From CG1-02-35-72 sp036170135 (GTDB lineage Bacteria; Bacteroidota; Bacteroidia; Flavobacteriales; Flavobacteriaceae), in contig JAVHOP010000123.1 in NCBI GenBank assembly GCA_036170135.1, positions 1-29,402 on the forward strand: 29,402 nt of DNA. Direction: 5' to 3'. This document shows positions 1 through 8,032 of the stretch, one piece after another. The translations under genes were made by a program, and so were the position numbers. Position 1 is the first letter of the stretch; every line of letters starts with the position of its first letter. Below the pieces are notes generated by a model. It saw only the letters and a list, made by a program, of their open reading frames with translations. It searched no databases and had not been told where the DNA came from.

Positions 1-60
1 ATTCCGTTAATTATTATTGGGGTCTATTTTGTAGTAGCATCATCTAAAAAATCAATCTAA
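1..60 (+). CDS. 3' end of a membrane-protein gene (partial)
   Basis: Frame 1 is open from the window edge to a TAA at 58-60 and encodes 19 residues: a hydrophobic stretch rich in Ile and Val, then a short Ser/Lys tail. That is the usual look of a last transmembrane helix with a positively charged end. A strong terminator follows at 99-132, which fits the end of a transcription unit. The protein family cannot be told from so few residues. The other two plus-strand frames also stop within 45 bases, so the frame choice rests on composition and the terminator. Confidence 0.5.
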   Translation: MPLIIIGVYFVVASSKKSI

Positions 61-98
61 ATTTTCTTAAATAAAGAAGAATTAAATTTCATAAAATT

Positions 99-132
99 AA
101 AAAGCTGTCTATTAAATTATAGGCAGCTTTTT
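99..132 (+). terminator. Rho-independent terminator
   Basis: AAAAAGCTG at 99-107 pairs with CAGCTTTTT at 124-132. The stem continues inward with TCTAT against ATAGG, giving about 14 pairs (one G-T) around a 6-base loop. The stem ends in a T-run on the plus strand and is preceded by an A-run, so it could work in both directions. It separates the partial upstream gene from rocD. Confidence 0.8.
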
Positions 133-222
133 AATTTTTAATTGATAGGCGAGATTTTTAAGCAATTTCCTATTAAAGCATTTTTCTTTTTCTTTACTTT
201 GTACTTATAAAATTTAACAAAA

Positions 223-1467
223 ATGATAGCAGAAAAAAGTTCTTTAGCACAACAAAATATCGATTTAGAAAATAAGTATGGAGCCCATAATTACCACCCG
301 CTTCCAGTGGTTTTACAACGAGGGGAAGGGGTGTATGTTTGGGATGTAGATGGTAAACGCTATTACGATTTTCTATCGGCTTACTCTGCTGTAAACCAAG
401 GTCATTGCCACCCTAAAATAACCGAAGCACTCATATCACAAGCGCAAACTTTAGCCTTAACATCAAGAGCTTTTTATAATGACTGTTTGGGAAAATACGA
501 AAAATACGTTACCAATTATTTTGGTTTTGACAAGGTTTTACCGATGAATACTGGTGCCGAAGCCGTAGAAACTGCTATCAAGTTGTGCCGCAAATTTGCT
601 TATGAAAAACGTGGAATTAAAGAAAATGAAGCAAATATAATTGTATGTGAGGGTAATTTTCATGGCAGAACAACAACGATAGTTTCTTTCTCAAATGACC
701 CCGAAGCGCGCCAAAATTTTGGTCCTTATACACCTGGATTTGTAAAAATACCTTATAACAATCTAACTGCCTTAGAAAATGCTTTAAAGCAAACACCTAA
801 TGTAGCCGGATTTTTGGTGGAGCCCATTCAAGGAGAAGCTGGCGTTTTTGTGCCAGACGATGGATATTTATCAAAAGCGAAAGTGTTATGCGAAAAGTAC
901 AAAGCTCTTTTTATTGCCGATGAGGTCCAAACAGGAATCGCTAGAACTGGAAAACTTTTAGCGGTCGACCATGAAAACGTCAAACCTGACATTTTAATTT
1001 TAGGGAAAGCCTTATCTGGAGGAACATATCCCGTATCGGCTGTTTTAGCTGATGATGATATTATGTTGGTTATTAAACCGGGGCAACATGGCTCAACATT
1101 TGGAGGGAATCCCATCGCAGCAAAAGTAGCAATTGCAGCCTTAAAAGTGATTAAAGATGAAAAATTAGCCGAAAATGCTGAGGTATTAGGTCAATTATTT
1201 AGAAAAGAACTAAATGAATTTATCAAAACCAATCCACTTATAAAGTTAGTCCGCGGCAAAGGTTTGCTAAACGCCATCGTTATTAACGATGTAGAAACTA
1301 GTGAAACTGCTTGGAATATATGTTTAAAACTTCAAGAAAATGGACTTTTAGCAAAGCCTACTCACGGCAATATAATTAGATTTGCACCACCGTTGGTGAT
1401 GACTGAAGTACAACTTTTAGACTGTATTTCTATCATCAAGAGAACCATTTCTGATTTTCAAAGATAG
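223..1467 (+). CDS. rocD: Ornithine aminotransferase (ornithine-oxo-acid transaminase)
   Basis: This 414-residue protein is a full-length class III, PLP-dependent aminotransferase. It is expected to move the delta-amino group of ornithine to 2-oxoglutarate, giving glutamate semialdehyde and glutamate in cytosolic arginine/ornithine breakdown or proline formation. The N-terminal NYHPLPVVLQRGEGVYVWD segment, the MNTGAEAVETAIKLCRK helix, the GNFHGRT motif, the DEVQTGIARTG strand and the PLP lysine in LGKALSGG match the ornithine aminotransferase branch closely. The ATG at 223 begins the family's usual N-terminus. The gene stands alone behind a terminator. A near-consensus TTACTTTG box about 30 bases upstream may be part of its promoter. 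Nothing looks damaged. A related acetylornithine aminotransferase is the main alternative but fits less well. Confidence 0.93.
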   Translation: MIAEKSSLAQQNIDLENKYGAHNYHPLPVVLQRGEGVYVWDVDGKRYYDFLSAYSAVNQGHCHPKITEALISQAQTLALTSRAFYNDCLGKYEKYVTNYFGFDKVLPMNTGAEAVETAIKLCRKFAYEKRGIKENEANIIVCEGNFHGRTTTIVSFSNDPEARQNFGPYTPGFVKIPYNNLTALENALKQTPNVAGFLVEPIQGEAGVFVPDDGYLSKAKVLCEKYKALFIADEVQTGIARTGKLLAVDHENVKPDILILGKALSGGTYPVSAVLADDDIMLVIKPGQHGSTFGGNPIAAKVAIAALKVIKDEKLAENAEVLGQLFRKELNEFIKTNPLIKLVRGKGLLNAIVINDVETSETAWNICLKLQENGLLAKPTHGNIIRFAPPLVMTEVQLLDCISIIKRTISDFQR

Positions 1468-1542
1468 AAATTTTCTCATTTTTAAAGCCTGATAGATAAA
1501 CTTATATTTATATAAAAACCTAAAAGCTTAAAAAAAATACTT

Positions 1543-2229
1543 TTAAAAGCCGTCCGAAATATGAGTTAATTTGGACTTATCAAGAAGTTTTATTTGCTTG
1601 GAGTGCAATAATATAAGTTTATCTCTTTTAAATTCTGATAAAAGCCTGATAGCCGATTCGGTTGCAGTGCCAATGGCGTTAGCAATCTCTTCACGTGTAA
1701 GTTTTACGGCTATAAATCCTTTTTCGTCAACGCCAAACATCCGTTCAAAATACAATAGAAACTCTGCCAAGCGTTCTCTTACATTTTTCTGGGCCATCGT
1801 GGCAACAGTCAAATTTGCTTTGTCTAAACTCTGGCAAAGCGAACGCGTTAATTCTAGAGAAAATTCTTTGTTTCTAGCAAATAAATCTAAGAGTTCTTGT
1901 TTCGGAATAAAACAAACATCCATATCTTCAAGTGCTGTAACGGTTAGCTTTGCATTAGTTCCACTTAATATCGATTTATGTCCAACAATTTCACCTTCTT
2001 TAATAAATCTTACAATTTGATCTTTTCCATTTGGTGTTAACTTAGAAACTTTACACTCACCACTTTGTAAGCAATAAATACCATTTAAAGCGGTTCCTTC
2101 TACAAAAATAGGTTGACCGCGTTTAAAATGCATGATGGTTCTTTTATTATCTAATGAAACTAATTCATCCTTGTTAAGTGAATTAAATGAATTAAGTTCT
2201 CTTACCATGCAATGTTCACATTTCACCAT
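1543..2229 (-). CDS. Crp/Fnr-family transcriptional regulator
   Basis: The 228-residue protein has a cyclic-nucleotide-binding-type beta-barrel (about 25-125), a dimer helix (about 125-155) and a C-terminal winged helix-turn-helix (about 155-220). Cys4 and Cys7 sit where FNR has its CxxC, and Cys106 (DVCFIPK) aligns with FNR Cys122. The residue matching FNR Cys29 is not a cysteine. By eye the recognition helix GTATESAIRLL keeps the Glu and Arg that contact DNA in Crp/Fnr proteins, but has Ile where FNR has Ser212. The gene is divergent from ccoI, so it probably controls the cbb3 oxidase genes in response to oxygen or redox state. A TAnnTTTG box (2265-2272) and an Fnr-like palindrome (2293-2312) lie upstream and suggest autoregulation. 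The effector is not proven; a ligand-free or NO-sensing Crp/Fnr protein is possible. Confidence 0.88.
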   Translation of the reverse strand: MVKCEHCMVRELNSFNSLNKDELVSLDNKRTIMHFKRGQPIFVEGTALNGIYCLQSGECKVSKLTPNGKDQIVRFIKEGEIVGHKSILSGTNAKLTVTALEDMDVCFIPKQELLDLFARNKEFSLELTRSLCQSLDKANLTVATMAQKNVRERLAEFLLYFERMFGVDEKGFIAVKLTREEIANAIGTATESAIRLLSEFKRDKLILLHSKQIKLLDKSKLTHISDGF

Positions 2230-2264
2230 AATTATGTTTTTAATTTTCTATCGTTAGTAGATTG

Positions 2265-2272
2265 CAAATATA
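2265..2272 (-). promoter_or_regulatory. TAnnTTTG -7 box for the Crp/Fnr gene
   Basis: On the minus strand this reads TATATTTG, an exact match to the Bacteroidota -7 consensus. It lies 36 bases upstream of the regulator's ATG. No TTG (-33) element is present at 17-23 bases further upstream. An Fnr-like palindrome is centred 30.5 bases upstream instead, as expected of an activator-dependent promoter. Confidence 0.6.
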
Positions 2273-2292
2273 AGTAAAAATAGCCTTTTTTA

Positions 2293-2312
2293 TATGTGAT
2301 ATTTATTACATA
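2293..2312. promoter_or_regulatory. Fnr/Crp-like operator in the regulator/ccoI divergent gap
   Basis: This 20-base inverted repeat has one mismatched pair. Its core, gTGATatttATtAc (2296-2309), resembles the FNR site TTGATnnnnATCAA. The core GATATTTAT is shared with the second site before ccoS. It lies about 30 bases from the regulator's -7 box and 35 bases before the ccoI start, so it could serve either gene or both. Binding by the adjacent Crp/Fnr protein is inferred. Confidence 0.6.
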
Positions 2313-2346
2313 AAAATGTTAATCTTTGTACCGATTTTAATAGATT

Positions 2347-4716
2347 ATGGCTCAAGAATTTTGTTATCATTGCGGTGCCGATTGCCATTCATCAAAACTG
2401 ATTTTTGATGAAAAAAATTTTTGTTGTAACGGCTGTAAAACAGTTTACGAAATATTAAATCAAAATGAACTGCAATGTTATTACGATTTAACTAAAAACC
2501 CAGGTAGCATTCCGAAAGAAATTAAAGAAAAATTCAACTATTTAGACAATCCAGATATTGTTTCTAAATTAGTTGAGTTTGATGATGGCGAAACCGTGGT
2601 TGCTCAATTTAATATTCCGAGTATTCATTGTAGCAGCTGTATTTGGGTTTTAGAGAATCTCAATAAATTAAATAAAGGCATCAAATCATCACAAGTTAAT
2701 TTTCCTGAAAAGACGGTTAGGCTGACATTTAATGTAACTCAAATAAATTTTAAAGCGGTTGTAGAATTGATGACTTCTATTGGTTATGAACCCTATATCA
2801 GTCTTGAAGATGCCTCATCTGCCAAAAAAAAAATTGATAGAAAATTAATTTATCAAGTGGCGGTTGCGGGTTTTGCTTTTGGAAATATTATGTTGATGTC
2901 GTTGCCAGAATACTTTCAAATGGATGAATTTTGGCTCAATCAATACAAATCATTTTTTAGAGGCATTATGTTTGTATTTGCGATTCCTGTGGTTGCTTTT
3001 TCGGCAAAAGATTACTTTATTTCTGCCTTTAAAGGTTTGAAACATAAAATATTGAATATTGATGTTCCTATTTCATTAGGAATTGGTATATTATTTATTC
3101 GCAGTACTTACGACATTATTTTTAATTTAGGTCAAGGTTATTTTGACAGCTTGGCAGGATTGGTATTTTTCTTGCTTTTGGGAAAGGTTTACCAACAAAA
3201 AACTTATAATTTTTTATCGTTTGAACGTGATTATAAGTCCTATTTTCCTATTGCTGTAACCCTAATCGATAAAGATAAAAACGAACATTATATTCCGGTT
3301 AACGATGTCAAAAAAGGCGACCGATTGTTAATTAGGCATCAAGAACTCATTCCTGTAGATGGGATTATTATAAACGGCAATGCCCTAATAGACTATAGTT
3401 TTGTAACGGGCGAGTCTTTCCCGATTTCAAAACAATCTGGCGATAAAGTATTTGCGGGAGGCAAACAAATGGGCGGAAGTATTGAGATAGAAGTTATTGA
3501 AAAGATGTCGCAAAGTTATTTGACTCAGCTTTGGGGCAATGCTATTTTTAATAAAAAATTGACTAACAATATCAAATCTTTAACCGATACAATTAGCAAA
3601 AATTTCACAATTGTCATTTTAGCAATAGCCATTTTTGGGGCTATTTATTGGTTTAGAATTGACCAAAATGTTGCTTTTAATGTTTTTACTTCTGTGCTGA
3701 TTATTGCTTGTCCTTGTGCGTTGGCATTGGCAGCGCCTTTTGCTTTAGGCAATATGTTGCGCCTTTTTGGAAAAGATAAATTTTATTTAAAGCGAGCTGA
3801 TGTTATAGAAAGCCTTGCAAAAATTGACGTCATTGTTTTTGATAAAACGGGAACTTTAACCTCAAGTCAATCTCAAATTATTTATAGTGGAGAACACTTA
3901 ACGGAATTTGATTTAATAGGAATTAAAAGTCTATTAAGACAATCAAATCATCTGATGAGTAGAAAACTTTACGAAGATTTAAATTACCCAATATCTAATA
4001 AAGTAGCTAATTTTGAAGAATTTATAGGAAAGGGAATTTTAGGAACAATTAATGATATTTCATTTTATTTAGGTTCGGCTAATTTTGTAGGTGTCAATGA
4101 GAAAGATGATATTTTACAAACCAAAATATGGATTAAAATTAATGATGAAATTAAGGGGAAATTTATTTTTGAGAATACTTATAGAGCAAATTTAGCAAGC
4201 GTTTTTAAGCAGTTAGAAAGTACTTTTGAATTGATTATTTTATCTGGTGATAACGAAGGTGAAAAAGAAAAACTAAGCCGGCTTTTGCCTGTGAGTGTAC
4301 AATATTATTTTAATCAAAAACCACAACAAAAGCTCGACTTTATTAAAGACTTACAATCAAAAAATAAATACGTTTTAATGATTGGAGACGGTTTAAATGA
4401 TGCTGGTGCTCTAGCGCAAAGTGATGTTGGAATTGCAATTTCTGAAGATATTAATATTTTTTCTCCGGCTTGTGATGGCATCTTAAATGCAGAAAAATTT
4501 GAATTGATTCCTCGCTATTTAAAGTGCTCAAAGCAAACCTTGAAGCTCATAAAAATAAGTTTTATAATTTCTTTTGTATATAATTTTTTAGGAATTTATT
4601 TAGCTGTTCAAGGTTTATTATCGCCAATTATTGCAGCTATTTTTATGCCGTTAAGTTCAATTTCTGTAGTGCTTTTTGTAACTTTTGGCTCTAATATTAT
4701 TTTTAAGAAAAACTGA
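2347..4716 (+). CDS. ccoI: Heavy-metal P-type ATPase for cbb3 oxidase assembly (CcoI/FixI type)
   Basis: This 789-residue P1B-type ATPase is the kind that exports copper for insertion into cbb3 oxidase. The N-terminus has a cysteine-rich zinc-ribbon-like segment (C6, C9, C13, C26, C27, C30), the extra domain found in CcoI/FixI proteins. It is followed by a heavy-metal-associated domain with CSSC at about 95-98. Further on are the membrane copper site CPC (about 455), the phosphorylated Asp in DKTGTLT (about 499) and the hinge motif GDGLNDA (about 680), with hydrophobic helices between and after them. The TGE actuator motif is present (FVTGESFPIS). It is the first plus-strand gene of the oxidase block and shares its promoter region with the regulator. 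Its stop codon lies inside the Fnr-like palindrome in front of ccoS. Confidence 0.93.
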   Translation: MAQEFCYHCGADCHSSKLIFDEKNFCCNGCKTVYEILNQNELQCYYDLTKNPGSIPKEIKEKFNYLDNPDIVSKLVEFDDGETVVAQFNIPSIHCSSCIWVLENLNKLNKGIKSSQVNFPEKTVRLTFNVTQINFKAVVELMTSIGYEPYISLEDASSAKKKIDRKLIYQVAVAGFAFGNIMLMSLPEYFQMDEFWLNQYKSFFRGIMFVFAIPVVAFSAKDYFISAFKGLKHKILNIDVPISLGIGILFIRSTYDIIFNLGQGYFDSLAGLVFFLLLGKVYQQKTYNFLSFERDYKSYFPIAVTLIDKDKNEHYIPVNDVKKGDRLLIRHQELIPVDGIIINGNALIDYSFVTGESFPISKQSGDKVFAGGKQMGGSIEIEVIEKMSQSYLTQLWGNAIFNKKLTNNIKSLTDTISKNFTIVILAIAIFGAIYWFRIDQNVAFNVFTSVLIIACPCALALAAPFALGNMLRLFGKDKFYLKRADVIESLAKIDVIVFDKTGTLTSSQSQIIYSGEHLTEFDLIGIKSLLRQSNHLMSRKLYEDLNYPISNKVANFEEFIGKGILGTINDISFYLGSANFVGVNEKDDILQTKIWIKINDEIKGKFIFENTYRANLASVFKQLESTFELIILSGDNEGEKEKLSRLLPVSVQYYFNQKPQQKLDFIKDLQSKNKYVLMIGDGLNDAGALAQSDVGIAISEDINIFSPACDGILNAEKFELIPRYLKCSKQTLKLIKISFIISFVYNFLGIYLAVQGLLSPIIAAIFMPLSSISVVLFVTFGSNIIFKKN

Positions 4717-4727
4717 TATTTATCAGT
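4712..4727. promoter_or_regulatory. Fnr-like operator upstream of ccoS-ccoNOQP
   Basis: ACTGATA and TATCAGT form perfect 7-base arms around TT. The core cTGATatttATCAg (4713-4726) matches the FNR consensus TTGATnnnnATCAA at 8 of its 10 fixed positions, missing only the outermost pair. It is centred 29.5 bases upstream of a TAnnTTTG box, almost the same spacing as at the Crp/Fnr promoter. The ccoI stop codon TGA (4714-4716) lies inside it. A short hairpin is an alternative reading, but no T-run follows. Confidence 0.65.
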
Positions 4728-4748
4728 AAATTAATTTCATGAATAATA

Positions 4749-4756
4749 TACATTTG
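4749..4756 (+). promoter_or_regulatory. TAnnTTTG -7 box for the ccoS-ccoNOQP operon
   Basis: TACATTTG is an exact consensus match 35 bases before the ccoS start. No good TTG element stands at the normal -33 spacing. The Fnr-like palindrome sits about 42-44 bases upstream of the expected start of transcription, which is the class II activator position. Confidence 0.6.
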
Positions 4757-4791
4757 ACACAACTATTAACAAAAAATTAAATTTTCCAGCT

Positions 4792-4974
4792 ATGGATGTT
4801 GTTTACATCATGATTGTAGTGAGTCTTATTATTGCATTATTGTTTTTCTTTTTGTTTATAAACACTGTTAAATCAGGGCAATATGACGATATGTACACGC
4901 CATCAGTTAGGATGCTGTTTGAAGATGAAATTGTAAATGATAAGGTAAAAGAAAAATCAGAAATAACTAAATAA
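4792..4974 (+). CDS. ccoS: cbb3-type oxidase assembly protein CcoS
   Basis: This 60-residue single-pass membrane protein matches the CcoS family. It starts MDVVYIMIVVSLIIALLFFF, one transmembrane helix right at the N-terminus. The conserved short soluble part follows, with the K-x-GQYDD pattern typical of CcoS. CcoS proteins are needed for cofactor insertion into the cbb3 oxidase. It lies 75 bases after ccoI and 30 bases before ccoNO, behind its own likely Fnr-controlled promoter, and is probably the first gene of the structural operon. The charged C-terminal tail (rich in Glu and Lys) is variable in the family. Confidence 0.9.
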   Translation: MDVVYIMIVVSLIIALLFFFLFINTVKSGQYDDMYTPSVRMLFEDEIVNDKVKEKSEITK

Positions 4975-5004
4975 TGTTCCATCTACTAATCTATTTAAAT
5001 CAAT

Positions 5005-7155
5005 ATGGAAAAAGAGCAATTCTACTATGATAACAAAATTGTAAAACTATTCCTTTATGCAACAGTTCTTTGGGGTGTTGTTGGAATGCTAGTAGGCTTA
5101 ATGGTAGCCTTTCTATTTATTTTCCCAAATTATCTTGAAGGAATTTCTTGGCTTAGCTTTGGCAGATTAAGACCTTTGCATACCAATGCCGTTATTTTTG
5201 CCTTTGTAGGAAATGGCGTGTTTCTAGGAATCTATTATTCTATGCAACGCTTGTTAAAAGCAAGAATGTTTAGCGACACTTTGAGTAAAATTCACTTTTG
5301 GGGATGGCAACTTATCATTGTAGCCGCGGCAATTACATTGCCTCTAGGTCTAACATCATCAAAAGAATATGCCGAATTAGAATGGCCAATTGACATTGCC
5401 ATTACCTTAATTTGGGTGGTGATGGGCATCAATATGATTGGCACGATTTTAAAGCGCCGTCAACGCCATATTTATGTCGCAATTTGGTTTTATATTGCCA
5501 CTTTAGTTACCGTTGCCGTTTTACATATTTTCAACAATTTAGAGATGCCGGTTACGGCTTTTAAAAGTTACTCTATTTATGCAGGTGTTCAAGATGCTAT
5601 GGTTCAATGGTGGTACGGACATAATGCAGTGGCATTCTTTTTAACAACACCGGTTTTAGGTTTGATGTATTATTTTGTTCCTAAAGTATCTAATCGCCCC
5701 ATTTATTCTTATCGATTGTCAATTATTCATTTTTGGTCATTGATATTTATTTATATTTGGGCTGGTCCGCATCATTTATTATATACTGCTCTGCCAGAAT
5801 GGGCACAAAATTTAGGAACTGTATTTTCTGTAATGCTTATTTTCCCATCTTGGGGTGGTATGATTAACGGACTCTTAACGCTACGCGGTGCTTGGGATAA
5901 GGTAAGAGAAAATCCGATTTTAAAATTCTTTGTGGTTGCCATAACTGGATATGGAATGAGCACTTTTGAAGGACCAATGCTCTCATTTAAAAGCGTCAAT
6001 GCCATCGCTCATTATACCGATTGGATTGTAGGTCACGTTCATATTGGCACACTTGCTTGGAATGGTTTTATGATTTCGGGGATGCTGTATTGGCTAGTTC
6101 AAAAGCTTTGGAAAACCGAATTATATTCTAAAAAATTAGCCAATAGCCATTTTTTAATTGCTACTATTGGTATCTTATTATACGCCATACCACTTTATGT
6201 TGCTGGTTTTACACAAGCTACAATGTGGAAAGAATTTAATCCGGATGGCACCTTGGTTTATGGAAACTTTTTAGAAACCGTAACCAAAATTATGCCTATG
6301 TATATGATGCGTGCTGCAGGTGGAACGCTGTATTTAATAGGTTTCCTTATGTTAGCTTACAACATCATAAAAACAATAAAAATTGGACAGTTTGTTGGAG
6401 ATGAGCTAGCCGAAGTGGCTCCGCTTACCCCAATTAGTTCTAGCAGATTAGCTGGTGAAGGATTTCATTCTTGGCTAGAAAGAAGAACGGTTTTATTTAC
6501 TATTTTAGCAACAGTTGCTATATTAATTGGAGGTGCAGTAGAAATTGTGCCTTTAATTGTTGTCCCTTCAAATATTCCAACCATAACAAGTGTTAAACCT
6601 TATTCTCCGTTAGAATTAGAGGGTAGAGACCTTTATATTAGAGAGGGGTGCAACAATTGCCACTCTCAAATGATTCGCCCTTTTAGATCAGAAGTGGCGC
6701 GTTATGGCGAATACTCAAAAGCTGGTGAATTTGTTTATGACCATCCGTTTTTATGGGGTTCAAAACGCACTGGGCCAGATTTACATCGCGAAGGACAAAA
6801 ATATAATGATAACTGGCATTTTAACCATTTGCTAGATCCGAGATCAACTTCGCCTGGCTCTATTATGCCAAGCTATTCTTGGCTAATATTAAATGATTTA
6901 GACGTGTCTTCTACCGCAGATAAAATGAATGCCATGGTAAAATTGGGCGTGCCTTATACCCAATTTGAAGTAGATAAAGCATTGTATTTATTAAGAAATC
7001 AAGCTTCTGAAATTATGGTTAATTTGAATCAAGACCCAGAGTTTAAAAAAGCTTATGGAGATAGCAATATTCAAGACAAAGAAATAGTTGCCTTAATTGC
7101 CTATTTACAAAGACTAGGAACTGATATTAAAGCTGATAAAACGGCATTAAAATAA
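5005..7155 (+). CDS. ccoNO: Fused cbb3-type cytochrome c oxidase subunits I and II (CcoN-CcoO)
   Basis: This 716-residue protein joins the catalytic heme-copper subunit CcoN (about 1-480) to the monoheme cytochrome CcoO (about 490-716), the arrangement usual in Bacteroidota. CcoN shows many transmembrane helices and histidines in the expected motifs: RPLHTNAV (His59, low-spin heme), WWYGHNAVAFF, AGPHHLLY (copper site) and IVGHVHIGTLAWNG (heme ligands). The CcoO part has one membrane anchor, the heme c motif CNNCH at 549-553 followed by SQMIRPFRSE, and a probable Met ligand in SIMPSYSWL. The enzyme reduces oxygen to water and pumps protons at low oxygen levels. ccoQ and ccoP follow immediately. 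No defect is visible. Confidence 0.96.
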   Translation: MEKEQFYYDNKIVKLFLYATVLWGVVGMLVGLMVAFLFIFPNYLEGISWLSFGRLRPLHTNAVIFAFVGNGVFLGIYYSMQRLLKARMFSDTLSKIHFWGWQLIIVAAAITLPLGLTSSKEYAELEWPIDIAITLIWVVMGINMIGTILKRRQRHIYVAIWFYIATLVTVAVLHIFNNLEMPVTAFKSYSIYAGVQDAMVQWWYGHNAVAFFLTTPVLGLMYYFVPKVSNRPIYSYRLSIIHFWSLIFIYIWAGPHHLLYTALPEWAQNLGTVFSVMLIFPSWGGMINGLLTLRGAWDKVRENPILKFFVVAITGYGMSTFEGPMLSFKSVNAIAHYTDWIVGHVHIGTLAWNGFMISGMLYWLVQKLWKTELYSKKLANSHFLIATIGILLYAIPLYVAGFTQATMWKEFNPDGTLVYGNFLETVTKIMPMYMMRAAGGTLYLIGFLMLAYNIIKTIKIGQFVGDELAEVAPLTPISSSRLAGEGFHSWLERRTVLFTILATVAILIGGAVEIVPLIVVPSNIPTITSVKPYSPLELEGRDLYIREGCNNCHSQMIRPFRSEVARYGEYSKAGEFVYDHPFLWGSKRTGPDLHREGQKYNDNWHFNHLLDPRSTSPGSIMPSYSWLILNDLDVSSTADKMNAMVKLGVPYTQFEVDKALYLLRNQASEIMVNLNQDPEFKKAYGDSNIQDKEIVALIAYLQRLGTDIKADKTALK

Positions 7156-7159
7156 TATT

Positions 7160-7333
7160 ATGATAAGTTTTGCAAAACATTATTTTGAAGGCATTAAAGG
7201 GATTGAAATTTATCCCATTATCTCTTTACTCTTATTTTTTACGGTATTTGTAACCATGGTTTTAATCGTAATTAAAATGCCAAAAAAGAGCATCGAATTA
7301 CATAGCGAAATTCCTTTAGATTCAGAAAATTAG
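7160..7333 (+). CDS. ccoQ: Small membrane subunit, CcoQ-like
   Basis: This 57-residue reading frame starts with ATG only 4 bases after the ccoNO stop and ends 6 bases before ccoP. It has an N-terminal amphipathic stretch (MISFAKHYFEGIKGIEIYP), one transmembrane helix (about 20-39) and a short polar tail beginning with KMPKKS. Size, topology and the position between ccoNO and ccoP fit CcoQ/FixQ, the small subunit that stabilises the cbb3 oxidase. The name rests mostly on position and topology, because CcoQ sequences are poorly conserved. Confidence 0.85.
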   Translation: MISFAKHYFEGIKGIEIYPIISLLLFFTVFVTMVLIVIKMPKKSIELHSEIPLDSEN

Positions 7334-7339
7334 AAAAAT

Positions 7340-7975
7340 ATGACGACAAATAAAAAACAATCATTTTTTAAACGAATGATAAAATCGTTAACCAAAGCAA
7401 ACGAAATTGATAATGAAGCCGAAATATTAACAGACCACGATTATGACGGCATCAGAGAATTAGATAATGTATTGCCTCCTTGGTGGATTTATGGTTTTTA
7501 TATAACCATTGCCATAGGTATTTTTTACACCACTAAAGTAGTCTATTTTGGCGCGTATAAACAAGCAGACGAATACAATACAGAAATATCTGAAAGTGAA
7601 ACGCAAATAGAAATATATAAAAAAGAACATCCTGAGTTGTTTAAAACGAATGTGGTTTTATTTACGGATGCTACTAATTTAGCAGCCGGTAAAAAAATAT
7701 TCGAAACAATTTGCTTAGCCTGTCACATGATTGATGGCGGCGGCGGAATTGGACCAAATCTTACCGATGACCATTGGATTTTAGGCGGTGGCATTGAAAC
7801 AATATATCATACAATATCCGAAGGAGGAAGGCCCGGAAAAGGCATGATTGCTTGGAAAGCAAGTTTAAAACCTGAAGAAAGGCAGCAAGTTGCGAGTTAT
7901 GTCATTTCTTTACAAGGAACTACCCCAGCCAATCCTAAAGCACCTCAAGGAGATATTATATGGACAAAACAGTAG
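7340..7975 (+). CDS. ccoP: cbb3-type cytochrome c oxidase subunit III (CcoP)
   Basis: This 211-residue membrane-anchored cytochrome c carries electrons to the CcoNO core. The N-terminal part matches the FixP_N pattern: a soluble lead, YDGIRELDNVLPPWW, then one transmembrane helix (about 49-68). The periplasmic domain has a single heme c motif, CLACH, followed by GGGGIGPNLTDDHWI and a probable axial Met in GKGMIAW. Proteobacterial CcoP carries two hemes and is nearer 300 residues. Here only one CxxCH is present, so the electron path is shorter. The gene closes the ccoS-ccoNO-ccoQ-ccoP run; a 151-base gap follows before ccoG. Confidence 0.93.
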   Translation: MTTNKKQSFFKRMIKSLTKANEIDNEAEILTDHDYDGIRELDNVLPPWWIYGFYITIAIGIFYTTKVVYFGAYKQADEYNTEISESETQIEIYKKEHPELFKTNVVLFTDATNLAAGKKIFETICLACHMIDGGGGIGPNLTDDHWILGGGIETIYHTISEGGRPGKGMIAWKASLKPEERQQVASYVISLQGTTPANPKAPQGDIIWTKQ

Positions 7976-8032
7976 TGTTTTCTCGTTATGAGAATTCATT
8001 AATGTGTTTTTGATTTTTTTAGTTAGTAGTAG

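Noticed and set aside
1515..1547. AT-rich hairpin between rocD and the convergent regulator gene, considered as a terminator
   Set aside because: Pairing is only GCTT with AAGC plus A/T runs that need a bulge. It is too weak to call.
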